DNA of 64,000 bases from NCBI RefSeq assembly GCF_002149925.1, contig NZ_MSLT01000012.1, positions 1 to 64,000 of the forward strand, written 5' to 3'. The notes under the pieces were generated by a model. That model had not been told where the DNA came from, searched no databases, and worked only from the letters and a program-made list of their open reading frames with translations. The position numbers and the translations under genes are program-made. Of this stretch, positions 1 through 8,920 are shown one piece after another; the stretch's first letter is position 1; every line of letters starts with the position of its first letter. The stretch comes from Thioflexithrix psekupsensis. Its GTDB lineage: Bacteria > Pseudomonadota > Gammaproteobacteria > Beggiatoales > Beggiatoaceae.

Positions 1-2590
<2,590 letters not shown>

Positions 2591-2715
2591 TAACACCCAA
2601 GGGTTTGTAGGGTGAGTTTCGCCTAAGTAGTAGGATTGATTTGATAAACCGATTTGCCGTTGCTCAACGAAAACGAAAATAAAAATAAAAAAGCAAGTCG
2701 TGTAAAAACCAGTTT

Positions 2716-2832
2716 TCTTGGCAGTCATAGCCTGTGTGAACCACCCGACCCCATCCCGAACTCGGAAGTGAAACCACAACGCGCCGATGATAGTGTGAGG
2801 CCTCCTCATGCGAAAGTAGGTTACCGCCAAGA
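2716..2832 (+). rRNA. rrf: 5S ribosomal RNA
   Basis: A 117-base 5S rRNA. The terminal stem pairs TCTTGGC at the start with GCCAAGA at the end. The conserved loop sequences ACCCGACCCCATCCCGAAC and GAAGTGAAAC are present, as is the GCGCCGATGATAGTGTG block. It lies about 125 bases after the 23S 3' end and is followed directly by a terminator, so it is the last gene of the rRNA operon. Confidence 0.96.
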
Positions 2833-2844
2833 ATTTAAATATAT

Positions 2845-2876
2845 AAGCCCTAGCTAATTAGCTAGGGCTTTTTCTT
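2845..2876 (+). terminator. Rho-independent terminator of the rRNA operon
   Basis: A perfect 13+13 base inverted repeat (AAGCCCTAGCTAA with its complement) spans 2845-2870 and is followed by a T-rich tail TTTCTTTG. It begins 12 bases after the 5S rRNA, the expected place for the end of the operon. Confidence 0.9.
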
Positions 2877-2968
2877 TGTCTATTATTTTCTTTTATTGTT
2901 TTGTATCATTTAAGGCTGTAAAAACTATTTTTTATGACTATTTATATACAGCTTACAAGGCGGAAACC

Positions 2969-3169
2969 ATGACGATCCTAGAACATATTGAAGCACAAGT
3001 TCAGCAGCTCAGTCCTTCAGATTTCGCTAAATTTAGGGAGTGGTTTCAAGAGTATGCTTGGCAGCAGTGGGATCGGCAAATTGAACAAGATTCAAAGTCA
3101 GGCAAACTTCAAGCCTTAGCTGAAAAAGCATTAGCGGATCACGCGGCTGGTCGGACAAAACCACTTTGA
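2969..3169 (+). CDS. Antitoxin-like small protein of a RelE/ParE-type pair
   Basis: A 66-residue protein beginning MTILEHIEAQVQQLSPSDF. A longer frame starts at 2876 but begins inside the terminator tail, so the ATG at 2969 is preferred. It is helical, acidic and charged, with KFREWFQEY and a C-terminal LAEKALADHAAG stretch, the layout of short antitoxins paired with RelE/ParE-like toxins. No classical DNA-binding fold can be named from the sequence. Its stop codon overlaps the TTG start of the next gene (TTGA), so the two are translationally coupled, as is usual for toxin-antitoxin pairs. The assignment rests mainly on this pairing. Confidence 0.7.
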   Translation: MTILEHIEAQVQQLSPSDFAKFREWFQEYAWQQWDRQIEQDSKSGKLQALAEKALADHAAGRTKPL

Positions 3170-3420
3170 CTCATCATACTAACCCTGATTTTTGGTATTG
3201 CTATCGACAGTTACCAGAAGAAATCCAGAGACGGGCAGATAAGTCCTACGCATTATTGCGTCAAAATCCACACCATCCTTCACTTCATTTCAAAAAAGTT
3301 GGGGCATTTTGGTCTGTACGAGTCACATTAGATTATCATGCCTTAGCTGTTGAGGTGCATGATGGTTATGTGTGGTTTTGGATTGGAACACATGAAGATT
3401 ACAACAAAATCCTGAATTAA
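3166..3420 (+). CDS. RelE/ParE-family toxin-like protein
   Basis: An 84-residue protein with a TTG start overlapping the stop of the upstream gene. It has the compact RelE/ParE layout: an N-terminal helix (QLPEEIQRRADKSYALLRQ), then HPSLHFKKVGAFWSVRVTLDYHALAV, a strand-rich core with a central Arg, and a C-terminal YVWFWIGTHEDYNKIL ending in the family's frequent G-H-x-x-Y pattern. Members cleave mRNA on the ribosome or poison gyrase; which applies here cannot be read from the sequence. The pair lies between the rRNA operon and IS630 copy 1. About 70 bases after the stop the left end of IS630 begins. Confidence 0.8.
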   Translation: MTHHTNPDFWYCYRQLPEEIQRRADKSYALLRQNPHHPSLHFKKVGAFWSVRVTLDYHALAVEVHDGYVWFWIGTHEDYNKILN

Positions 3421-3494
3421 CGCATTAAATTGATATTTTTCATGTGAATTTAATGGTTTCATACGCTGTTAAAGTCCGCTCAGGCACTGGTATA

Positions 3495-4621
3495 CCAATT
3501 TTTTCAGAGTCGTATAATAATACTTTTTAAATAGGAGAGAATAATGAACAAGAGATATGAAGATTTAGAAGAGTTAATGTCAACAGGTGAAGCGAGAGAA
3601 GTGAAGCGAGCGATGGCAGTAAGAATGTCTTTGCTTGGTTTTGTGCGTGCGGAAGCGGCTTTAGCGTGTTGTGTCAGTGTGCAATTTGTGGATAAATGGA
3701 AAGCCATTTATTTAGCGTCAGGGGTGGAAGGATTAAAGTTAGCGTATAAAGGCTCGCCAGGGTATTTAAAGCCGCGTGAACGAGAAGATGTGATTAATTG
3801 GATACAAGAAAAGAAGACAATAACAATAGAGGAACTAAAGAGATACTTAAAAGAGGAGTATGATGTTTTCTATTCTTCAAATACTTCTTATACTAAATTA
3901 TTAGAAGAAGCGAATTTAAGTTATAAGAAGACACACAAAGAGAATTCGGCAAAAGATGAGGTAAAAGTAGAAGCTAAAAAAAAAGAGATTAAGGATTTAA
4001 TAGATAAGGAGCGTGAACAGATAGAAAGTGGAGAGGTAATGTACTGGATGCAAGACGAAAGCCATCAGTTGTGGGGAGATATTTGTGGTTATGTTTGGTC
4101 GAAAAAAGGAGAAAGAACGTCAATAAAGATGAGTAATTATCGCACTTCTCAAACGTGGTATGGAGCGGTGAATATTTATACGGGAGAATTTATTTTAGAT
4201 AGGGCAAAGAAAGCTGATACAAAATATACGATAGACTTTATTAACTGGCTCATTTACAGATATAAAGAAGCCCGTCATGTGATTATTTGGGATGGTGCAA
4301 GTTATCATCGTTCTGAAGGTTTAAGAACTTATTTAGAGAAATTAAATGGGGGACTTCCAGAATCAGAATGGAAAGTTCGTTTATTAAGATTTGCGCCCAA
4401 TGCCCCAGAGCAAAATCCAGTCGAGGATATTTGGCTTCAAGGTAAGAATTGGGTCAGAAAGAATTTTCATCGTCTATCAAGCTTTAAAGAAGTCACTAGT
4501 ATGTTTGAGACCTTTTTGTCAGGTAAAGTGTTTAAGTTTAATAAAATTAAACAGTATCTTATACCTAATATCTAGCTAGATATTAGAACTTAATTTGTTT
4601 TTATATCTCACATAATTTTGG
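3495..4621 (+). mobile_element. IS630-family insertion sequence, copy 1
   Basis: An element of 1,127 bp beginning CCAATTTTTTC and ending AATTTTGG, flanked on both sides by TA (3493-3494 and 4622-4623), the duplicated TA target typical of IS630/Tc1-mariner elements. It carries one transposase gene. A nearly identical copy lies inverted at 7333-8458, one base shorter. The next bases outward on both sides also read TA, so the exact cut could be shifted by two bases. Confidence 0.88.
3544..4575 (+). CDS. IS630-family transposase (intact frame)
   Basis: A 343-residue DDE transposase. The N-terminal third is a helix-turn-helix region of the homeodomain/Pax type (ARALACC-like motif at about 35-55, then VINWIQEKKTITIEELKRYL). 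The catalytic core shows the three expected acids: MQDES at about 170, IIWDGASYH at about 250 and APEQNPVEDIW at about 285. This is the DDE triad layout of IS630. A run of nine A residues at 3976-3984 encodes a Lys stretch between the DNA-binding and catalytic halves. The inverted copy has eight A there and is frameshifted. A good ribosome site (AGGAGAGA) precedes the ATG by six bases. The frame looks functional. Confidence 0.93.
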   Translation: MNKRYEDLEELMSTGEAREVKRAMAVRMSLLGFVRAEAALACCVSVQFVDKWKAIYLASGVEGLKLAYKGSPGYLKPREREDVINWIQEKKTITIEELKRYLKEEYDVFYSSNTSYTKLLEEANLSYKKTHKENSAKDEVKVEAKKKEIKDLIDKEREQIESGEVMYWMQDESHQLWGDICGYVWSKKGERTSIKMSNYRTSQTWYGAVNIYTGEFILDRAKKADTKYTIDFINWLIYRYKEARHVIIWDGASYHRSEGLRTYLEKLNGGLPESEWKVRLLRFAPNAPEQNPVEDIWLQGKNWVRKNFHRLSSFKEVTSMFETFLSGKVFKFNKIKQYLIPNI

Positions 4622-4702
4622 TATAGCATAGATTTATTTGTTTCCGTATAATATGATATATAGTGTGTTATGCTGATAATGTAACCTTGTTTTTTGGCTT
4701 TT

Positions 4703-4774
4703 TGCTGTTGCTTAGGGGCGTTTGTTAGGATAACATGGAATACTATATAAAAACAGCTTAGTTACTAATTGGGC
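4703..4774 (+). repeat. attC-like right half(s) preceding cassette 1
   Basis: Two short stretches resemble the 3' half of an integron attC site: GCTTAGGGGCGTTTGTTAGG at 4710-4729 and AGCTTAGTTACTAATTGGGC at 4755-4774. The second aligns with the 3' half of the full site at 5650-5673 (GGCTTAGTTCGGGCGTTGGGC without its first base), ending in ATTGGGC where the consensus core is GTTRRRY. The matching 5' half is not seen. IS630 copy 1 ends only about 80 bases upstream and may have removed it. Seen by eye only. Confidence 0.55.
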
Positions 4775-4862
4775 GGACGCAGCTGCGCCGCTCAATAATG
4801 GAAATTTAATCCGATTCCGTTTCACTACGCGGCTGATTTCGATTGTTATGAGGAATGGAAAA

Positions 4863-5561
4863 ATGAGTTTTCAAGACTTACAAAATCAACTCCAAGAAAT
4901 TTTTCGACAAAATAATTTCACTCAAAATGCTAGAAATAGAAACCTTCATGTATCACGGGTTGAGATTGATACTTGTCGTGACGGAACAACTATTTCAATT
5001 TCATTCCCTGGATATAAAGCTGTACAAGGCAATGGAACTACTTATGACTACCGTGTAGATATAAATAAAAATAACACAACAGTAGCGTTATCACATACAA
5101 ATATTATTACTGATATTTTTAATAAAATTACATATGGAGGGATGTCAGCAACTAACTTGAGGGATGTTTTGATTAACTTAGCGATAGATGGCAACATAAA
5201 CCTACAAAATATTGAGGTTTTTCTGCAATACAACCCAATAGTACCATCAGAACAATTGATAACAAGAGTTAAAAAAGCTCATGGAGAAAAAACTTACAAT
5301 TCTGACGGAAATTCTTTCGACTTAACACTGGAAGAATTACTAAAATCTATAAAATGGATAGTGCTACAAGAAGATATAAACTATCCAATTTCACAGAATA
5401 AACAGGGGCGAAAAATGCCATTTTCAAGATACTTAGAATCTATTTTTATAACTCAGGACAACTCCCATAATTTGGAAGAAGTAATTAGTAGAACATTAGA
5501 ACATTCAATCCCAAAAGATTGGGTTGAAATGGACTACTCTTTTAAGAAGAGTATAAAATAA
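4863..5561 (+). CDS. Unrecognised integron-cassette protein
   Basis: A protein of 232 residues that I do not recognise. The ATG at 4863 is preferred over 4848 because GAGGA sits eight bases ahead of it. It begins MSFQDLQNQLQEIFRQNNF, contains a central beta-rich stretch with TYDYRVDINKNNTTVALSH, and a C-terminal half rich in helices with SIPKDWVEM near the end. There is no signal peptide or membrane segment. It is alone between two attC-like sites and is markedly AT-rich, fitting an integron cassette. Single orphan genes with no database name are the usual cargo of chromosomal integrons. A role in phage defence or stress is possible but is only a guess from context. Confidence 0.7.
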   Translation: MSFQDLQNQLQEIFRQNNFTQNARNRNLHVSRVEIDTCRDGTTISISFPGYKAVQGNGTTYDYRVDINKNNTTVALSHTNIITDIFNKITYGGMSATNLRDVLINLAIDGNINLQNIEVFLQYNPIVPSEQLITRVKKAHGEKTYNSDGNSFDLTLEELLKSIKWIVLQEDINYPISQNKQGRKMPFSRYLESIFITQDNSHNLEEVISRTLEHSIPKDWVEMDYSFKKSIK

Positions 5562-5574
5562 CATTTAGGTTTTA

Positions 5575-5673
5575 TCATAACTTGTCGCTCAAAGCTGACC
5601 CGTTGCTGTTGGTTTTTTTTAGTTTGTTTTATGCCTTGCGGCGGTAACGGTCGGCTTAGTTCGGGCGTTGGGC
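5575..5673 (+). repeat. attC-like recombination site (complete)
   Basis: A site of about 99 bases directly after the cassette 1 stop codon. The 5' half reads CATAACTTGTCGCTCAAAGC followed by TGACC. The 3' half reads GGTCGGCTTAGTTCGGGCG followed by the core GTTGGGC at 5667-5673, which matches GTTRRRY exactly. The two halves are imperfectly complementary (GCTGACC against GGTCGGC, AAC against GTT), as in attC hairpins, with about 50 bases of loop between. The pattern strongly resembles the known aadA-type attC arrangement. The R'' core is degenerate. Confidence 0.75.
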
Positions 5674-5781
5674 GGACGCGGCTGCACCTCCCAACAATAG
5701 AAATCCAATCCGACTCTACTGCACTACATGGGTAAACTCCTTGTTATACTGTAAAACCATCATTTGAATAAAGAGTGCAGT

Positions 5782-6072
5782 ATGCAATATGATTTTGAAT
5801 GGGATTCTCAAAAAGCCAAAAGCAACTTTACCAAGCATTGTGTAAGCTTTGAACGTGCAATAACAGTTTTTCGTGATCCCAGCGCAATTTCAATACCTGA
5901 TGAGGAACATAGCGAAACTGAGGAAAGATGGGTTACTCTCGGCTTGGATAGTTCTGGCAGCGTACTTTTAGTTTGCCATACATTTAAAATGGAAAGTATT
6001 GCCCTGTGTAAAATCAGAGTAATTTCAGCAAGAAAGGCTGAAAAATCAGAAATTATGCAATATAACGAGTGA
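5782..6072 (+). CDS. brnT: BrnT-family toxin
   Basis: A 96-residue protein starting MQYDFEWDSQKAKSNFTKH. This start is preferred over the TTG at 5764 because BrnT proteins begin at this point and are about 90-95 residues long. The family pattern is clear: F-E-W-D-x-x-K-A-x-x-N-x-x-K-H at the N-terminus, ITVFRDPSAISIPDEEHSETEERW in the middle (a variant of the usual F-x-D-P block), and IRVISARKAEKSE at the C-terminus. BrnT is a RelE-fold ribonuclease toxin. It overlaps or nearly abuts its antitoxin gene and lies on a cassette bounded by attC-like sites at 5575-5673 and 6287. A likely -10 (TTATACT) near 5743 suggests its own promoter. Confidence 0.87.
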   Translation: MQYDFEWDSQKAKSNFTKHCVSFERAITVFRDPSAISIPDEEHSETEERWVTLGLDSSGSVLLVCHTFKMESIALCKIRVISARKAEKSEIMQYNE

Positions 6073-6077
6073 AATCT

Positions 6078-6293
6078 ATGAAAAAAGAATATGATTTTTC
6101 AAAAGGGATTAGAGGCAAATTTTATAGCCCTGATGCCCGTTTCAATCTGCCAATTTATCTTGAGCCTGAAATAGCCGAATTCATCGAGAAATTGGCATCA
6201 CTAAAAAATATGGATACTAGCCAGATGGTTAATGATTTACTAAAAAAAGACAAAGAAATTATTGAGTATGCAAACCATCTGCAAAAACTATAA
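6078..6293 (+). CDS. Antitoxin partner of BrnT (BrnA-like, ribbon-helix-helix)
   Basis: A 71-residue protein reading MKKEYDFSKGIRGKFYSPD. An alternative GTG at 6069 overlaps the brnT stop. The segment FNLPIYLEPEIAEFIEKLA followed by MDTSQMVNDLLKKDKEII has the strand-helix-helix pattern of ribbon-helix-helix repressors. The K-E-Y-D-F-S-x-G-x-R-G-K-F-Y start is seen in antitoxins encoded next to BrnT. It would neutralise BrnT and repress the pair. Its stop codon lies inside the 5' end of the next attC-like site, a common arrangement in integron cassettes. Confidence 0.85.
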   Translation: MKKEYDFSKGIRGKFYSPDARFNLPIYLEPEIAEFIEKLASLKNMDTSQMVNDLLKKDKEIIEYANHLQKL

Positions 6294-6337
6294 CTTGTCG
6301 ATCAAAGCCGACCCAGCCAAGTAGGGTATAAATGCTG
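6287..6337 (+). repeat. attC-like left half, truncated by IS1
   Basis: Starting at the stop codon of the antitoxin, the sequence TATAACTTGTCGATCAAAGC then CGACCC matches the 5' half of the full attC-like site at 5575 over about 23 bases with very few differences. A further short inverted repeat (ACCCAGC at 6311-6317, GCTGGGT at 6334-6340) may be what is left of the hairpin. The 3' half is missing. The IS1-family element begins here and its other end is joined to an unrelated gene. Confidence 0.65.
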
Positions 6338-7155
6338 GGTAGTCCTAGCCAAGTAGTGATATGAATAAAATTATCCCAAATCTAACGATTCGTTGTAATG
6401 GTGAATAAAGTGCCAAATTGTTCCGATGTAATTTTCTAATTTTTTAGAGAAAGATAGCGTTTCTCTGACCAGACGAGAAATACGCTGCCTCAGAGTGCAA
6501 TTAAGACGCTCAACAAGGTTGGTTAAACCTGTTTGTTTGCCAACAGCATGATGGCGTTTACTAGGAAAAACAGATTGATAGGACTGCCAAAAATCAGTAT
6601 ACGAAACAGCACACTGCCGATACACTGGCGGAAGAGATTTCCACAACTTTTGCGCCGCGGCTTCATCTCGTTTACCCACATAAGCTCCTACAATTTCACG
6701 GGTTTCTATATCTAAGGCAAGCCATATCCACTGTTTATTTTTCTTGTTTTGGACAAAAGACCACATCTCATCACACTGTAGGGTAAGCCGCCGTTTAGAT
6801 TTTTTTTTTACATGGACTTCGCGTGGGGTTTGTTCATATTTTTTATTGACGTATCTTTGTAACCAACTGGCTGATACGCCCGTTACCCGACCAATAGCGG
6901 CTAAAGACAGCCGTTCAAGAAGCAATTTATCAATCAGTTCTACCGTCGTTTGAGGAATAGGCTGATTGGTGTTCTGCGGATTTTCCACAAACTGACGACC
7001 GCAGTCTTTACAGGCATATTTTTGCTTTCCGCTATTAATACTTCCATTCTTTACAATCGCTTGGGATTGGCAACGGGGACATTTCATTCACTTTTCCTCT
7101 TTATCTCTATAAAAATGGATATTATACCATTTATCACCACCTAGAGGGGACTACC
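6338..7155 (-). mobile_element. IS1-family insertion sequence
   Basis: An element of about 818 bp with ends GGTAGTCCTAGCCAAGTAGTG at 6338 onward (21 bases, here counted up to the last G) and, on the other strand, GGTAGTCCCCTCTAGGTGGT. These share GGTAGTCC and GTGATA. It holds a single-frame transposase gene on the minus strand. No clear 8-9 bp target duplication is visible, consistent with a rearrangement after insertion, since the left flank is an attC half and the right flank is inside a CAP-domain gene. Confidence 0.82.
6371..7087 (-). CDS. IS1-family transposase
   Basis: A 238-residue transposase. The N-terminus is a zinc ribbon (CPRCQSQAIVKNG then CKDCGRQF), followed by a helix-turn-helix (LSLAAIGRVTGVSASWLQRYV). 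The catalytic part shows LQCDEMWSFV, WIWLALD, SYTDFWQSY and the terminal NLVERLNCTLRQRISRLVR, which fits the DDE/D-H pattern of IS1 InsB. Unlike classical IS1, InsA and InsB regions are in one uninterrupted frame, as in many IS1 relatives. The frame appears intact. Confidence 0.93.
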   Translation of the reverse strand: MKCPRCQSQAIVKNGSINSGKQKYACKDCGRQFVENPQNTNQPIPQTTVELIDKLLLERLSLAAIGRVTGVSASWLQRYVNKKYEQTPREVHVKKKSKRRLTLQCDEMWSFVQNKKNKQWIWLALDIETREIVGAYVGKRDEAAAQKLWKSLPPVYRQCAVSYTDFWQSYQSVFPSKRHHAVGKQTGLTNLVERLNCTLRQRISRLVRETLSFSKKLENYIGTIWHFIHHYNESLDLG

Positions 7156-7332
7156 GCCCGATGTTTGGGGTGGTACTATAGCTAAAATGTCCAACTCTAC
7201 ACCAGCAAGTGCAGTAAATTTTTGGATGAGTCACCCAAATGGCCAAGAATCTATCTTAAATCAAGAAATTACTGAAATTGGTTTTGGTTATAATCGTAGC
7301 TATTCAGCTCAAGTTGATTATTGGGTACTATA

Positions 7333-8458
7333 CCAAAATTATGTGAGATATAAAAACAAATTAAGTTTTAATATCTAGCTAGATATTAGGTATAAGATAC
7401 TGTTTAATTTTATTAAACTTAAACACTTTACCTGACAAAAAGGTCTCAAACATACTAGTGACTTCTTTAAAGCTTGATAGACGATGAAAATTCTTTCTGA
7501 CCCAATTCTTACCTTGAAGCCAAATATCCTCGACTGGATTTTGCTCTGGGGCATTAGGCGCAAATCTTAATAAACGAACTTTCCATTCTGATTCTGGAAG
7601 TCCCCCATTTAATTTCTCTAAATAAGTTCTTAAACCTTCAGAACGATGATAACTTGCACCATCCCAAATAATCACATGACGGGCTTCTTTATATCTGTAA
7701 ATGAGCCAGTTAATAAAGTCTATCGTATATTTTGTATCAGCTTTCTTTGCCCTATCTAAAATAAATTCTCCCGTATAAATATTCACCGCTCCATACCACG
7801 TTTGAGACGTGCGATAATTACTCATCTTTATTGACGTTCTTTCTCCTTTTTTCGACCAAATATAACCACAAATATCTCCCCACAACTGATGGCTTTCGTC
7901 TTGCATCCAGTACATTACCTCTCCACTTTCTATCTGTTCACGCTCCTTATCTATTAAATCCTTAATCTCTTTTTTTTAGCTTCTACTTTTACCTCATCTT
8001 TTGCCGAATTCTCTTTGTGTGTCTTCTTATAACTTAAATTCGCTTCTTCTAATAATTTAGTATAAGAAGTATTTGAAGAATAGAAAACACCATACTCCTC
8101 TTTTAAGTATCTCTTTAGCTCCTCCATTGTTATTGTCTTCTTTTCTTGTATCCAATTAATAACCGCTTCTCGTTCACGCGGCTTTAAATACCCTGGCGAG
8201 CCTTTATACGCTAACTTTAATCCTTCCACCCCTGACGCTAAATAAATGGCTTTCCATTTATCCACAAATTGCACACTGACACAGCACGCTAAAGCCACTT
8301 CCGCACGCACAAAACCAAGCAAAGACATTCTTACTGCCATCGCTCGCTTCACTTCTCTCGCTTCACCTGTTGACATTAACTTTTCCAAATCTTCATATCT
8401 TTTGTTCATTATTCTCTCCTATTTGAAAAGTATTATCATACGACTCTGAAAAAATTGG
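7333..8458 (-). mobile_element. IS630-family insertion sequence, copy 2 (inverted)
   Basis: An element of 1,126 bp, nearly identical to copy 1 but in the opposite direction and one base shorter. It begins CCAAAATTATG and ends AAAATTGG, flanked by TA at 7331-7332 and 8459-8460. It is inserted in a CAP-domain gene. With copy 1 it brackets the cassette array and the IS1 element, so the segment 3495-8458 has the form of a composite transposon. Confidence 0.88.
7379..8409 (-). pseudogene. IS630-family transposase, frameshifted copy
   Basis: Same product as the transposase of copy 1 with a few substitutions, for example MNKRYEDLEKLM for EELM and IWSKKG for VWSKKG. The A run after the codons for VEA has eight A instead of nine (plus-strand T run at 7970-7977), so the first half ends KKKRLRI after about 151 residues. 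The catalytic half (MYWMQDES onward) remains open from 7915 to 7379. Either the copy is dead, or it makes full-length protein at low level by slippage on the A run. Confidence 0.88.
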
Positions 8459-8474
8459 TACAGCAGAAAAGCAG

Positions 8475-8624
8475 GTGATTTACAATAAAAATAACCCTCA
8501 AAGTGTAGTAGAGGAGTATTTTTTAAAGGAGTTAATCAAAAGAAATCAAAAAACAAATCATATTCAATCTTTTCAATATTTTATCGAATTTTGCAAACAA
8601 ATAAGAGCAAAAATAACGCAGTAA
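8475..8624 (+). CDS. Possible small protein or gene remnant
   Basis: A GTG-started frame of 49 codons (MIYNKNNPQSVVEEYFLKEL onward, ending AKITQ). The frame is also open back to the IS630 junction at 8460, so it may be the tail of a disrupted gene. The composition looks protein-like (charged helices, FIEFCKQIRAK), but there is no recognised domain and only a weak upstream G-rich site. Confidence 0.25.
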   Translation: MIYNKNNPQSVVEEYFLKELIKRNQKTNHIQSFQYFIEFCKQIRAKITQ

Positions 8625-8633
8625 AAATGACTA

Positions 8634-8689
8634 TACTAAAATTAAATCACTCATAAAATTTTCTTGTCAGAATTCAGAATTTACAGATA
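8634..8689 (+). repeat. Partial copy of the palindromic MITE (copy E)
   Basis: Contains TACTAAAATTAAATCACTCA (degenerate TACC end), then TAAAATTTTC and GTCAGAATTCAGAATTTACA. It matches the left third of the full repeat at 30130-30321. The rest is missing; the sequence runs into a yhdP relic. Confidence 0.7.
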
Positions 8690-8795
8690 AATTATTCGTT
8701 TTCGCATAATCATCAAGAATAGCAAAGCCTAACCCCTCATCAAATACATCTCGAAAATCCATGCTCAAACGCCGTGGTAATGTTTGCAAACCAAA
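8690..8795 (-). pseudogene. Relic of the yhdP C-terminal region
   Basis: Read on the minus strand this gives LQTLPRRLSMDFRDVFDEGL, then GFAILDDYAKTNNL. The intact yhdP at 15340-18783 has LQALPRRLSMDFRDVFDEGL, then GFAIIAGDFAILDGYAKTDN. The relic lacks the seven residues between the two FAI repeats, so the copy arose by duplication and then lost 21 bases, perhaps by slippage between the short repeats. No start, stop or wider frame remains. I recognise nothing in 8796-8920. Confidence 0.78.
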
Positions 8796-8920
8796 CGCAC
8801 TTATCGCCCCAAAGTAAACTGCACTTTAACGAACATACTGAATTTTAAATCAGGGATATTTTCGGATAAATTCAAACGCATACGAAAATTAGGTGACTGA
8901 ATATCGGAAGGCAGACAAAT

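Larger units (their letters stand above)
7157..8488 (+). pseudogene. CAP/SCP-domain gene fragment split by IS630 and IS1
   Basis: Right after the IS1 end, the open frame gives WGGTIAKMSNSTPASAVNFW, then MSHPNGQESILNQEITEIGF and GYNRSYSAQVDYWVL. This is the second half of a CAP (SCP/PR-1) domain: the W-M-x-x-P-x-G-x-x-x-x-I-L-N block, then the T-E-I-G-x-G-Y strand and the closing Y-W. The frame is interrupted at 7331 by IS630 copy 2. Removing the element and one TA joins 7330 to 8459 in frame, adding YSRKAGDLQ and a stop at 8488. The N-terminal part is lost at the IS1 junction. CAP proteins are usually secreted. Confidence 0.72.
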
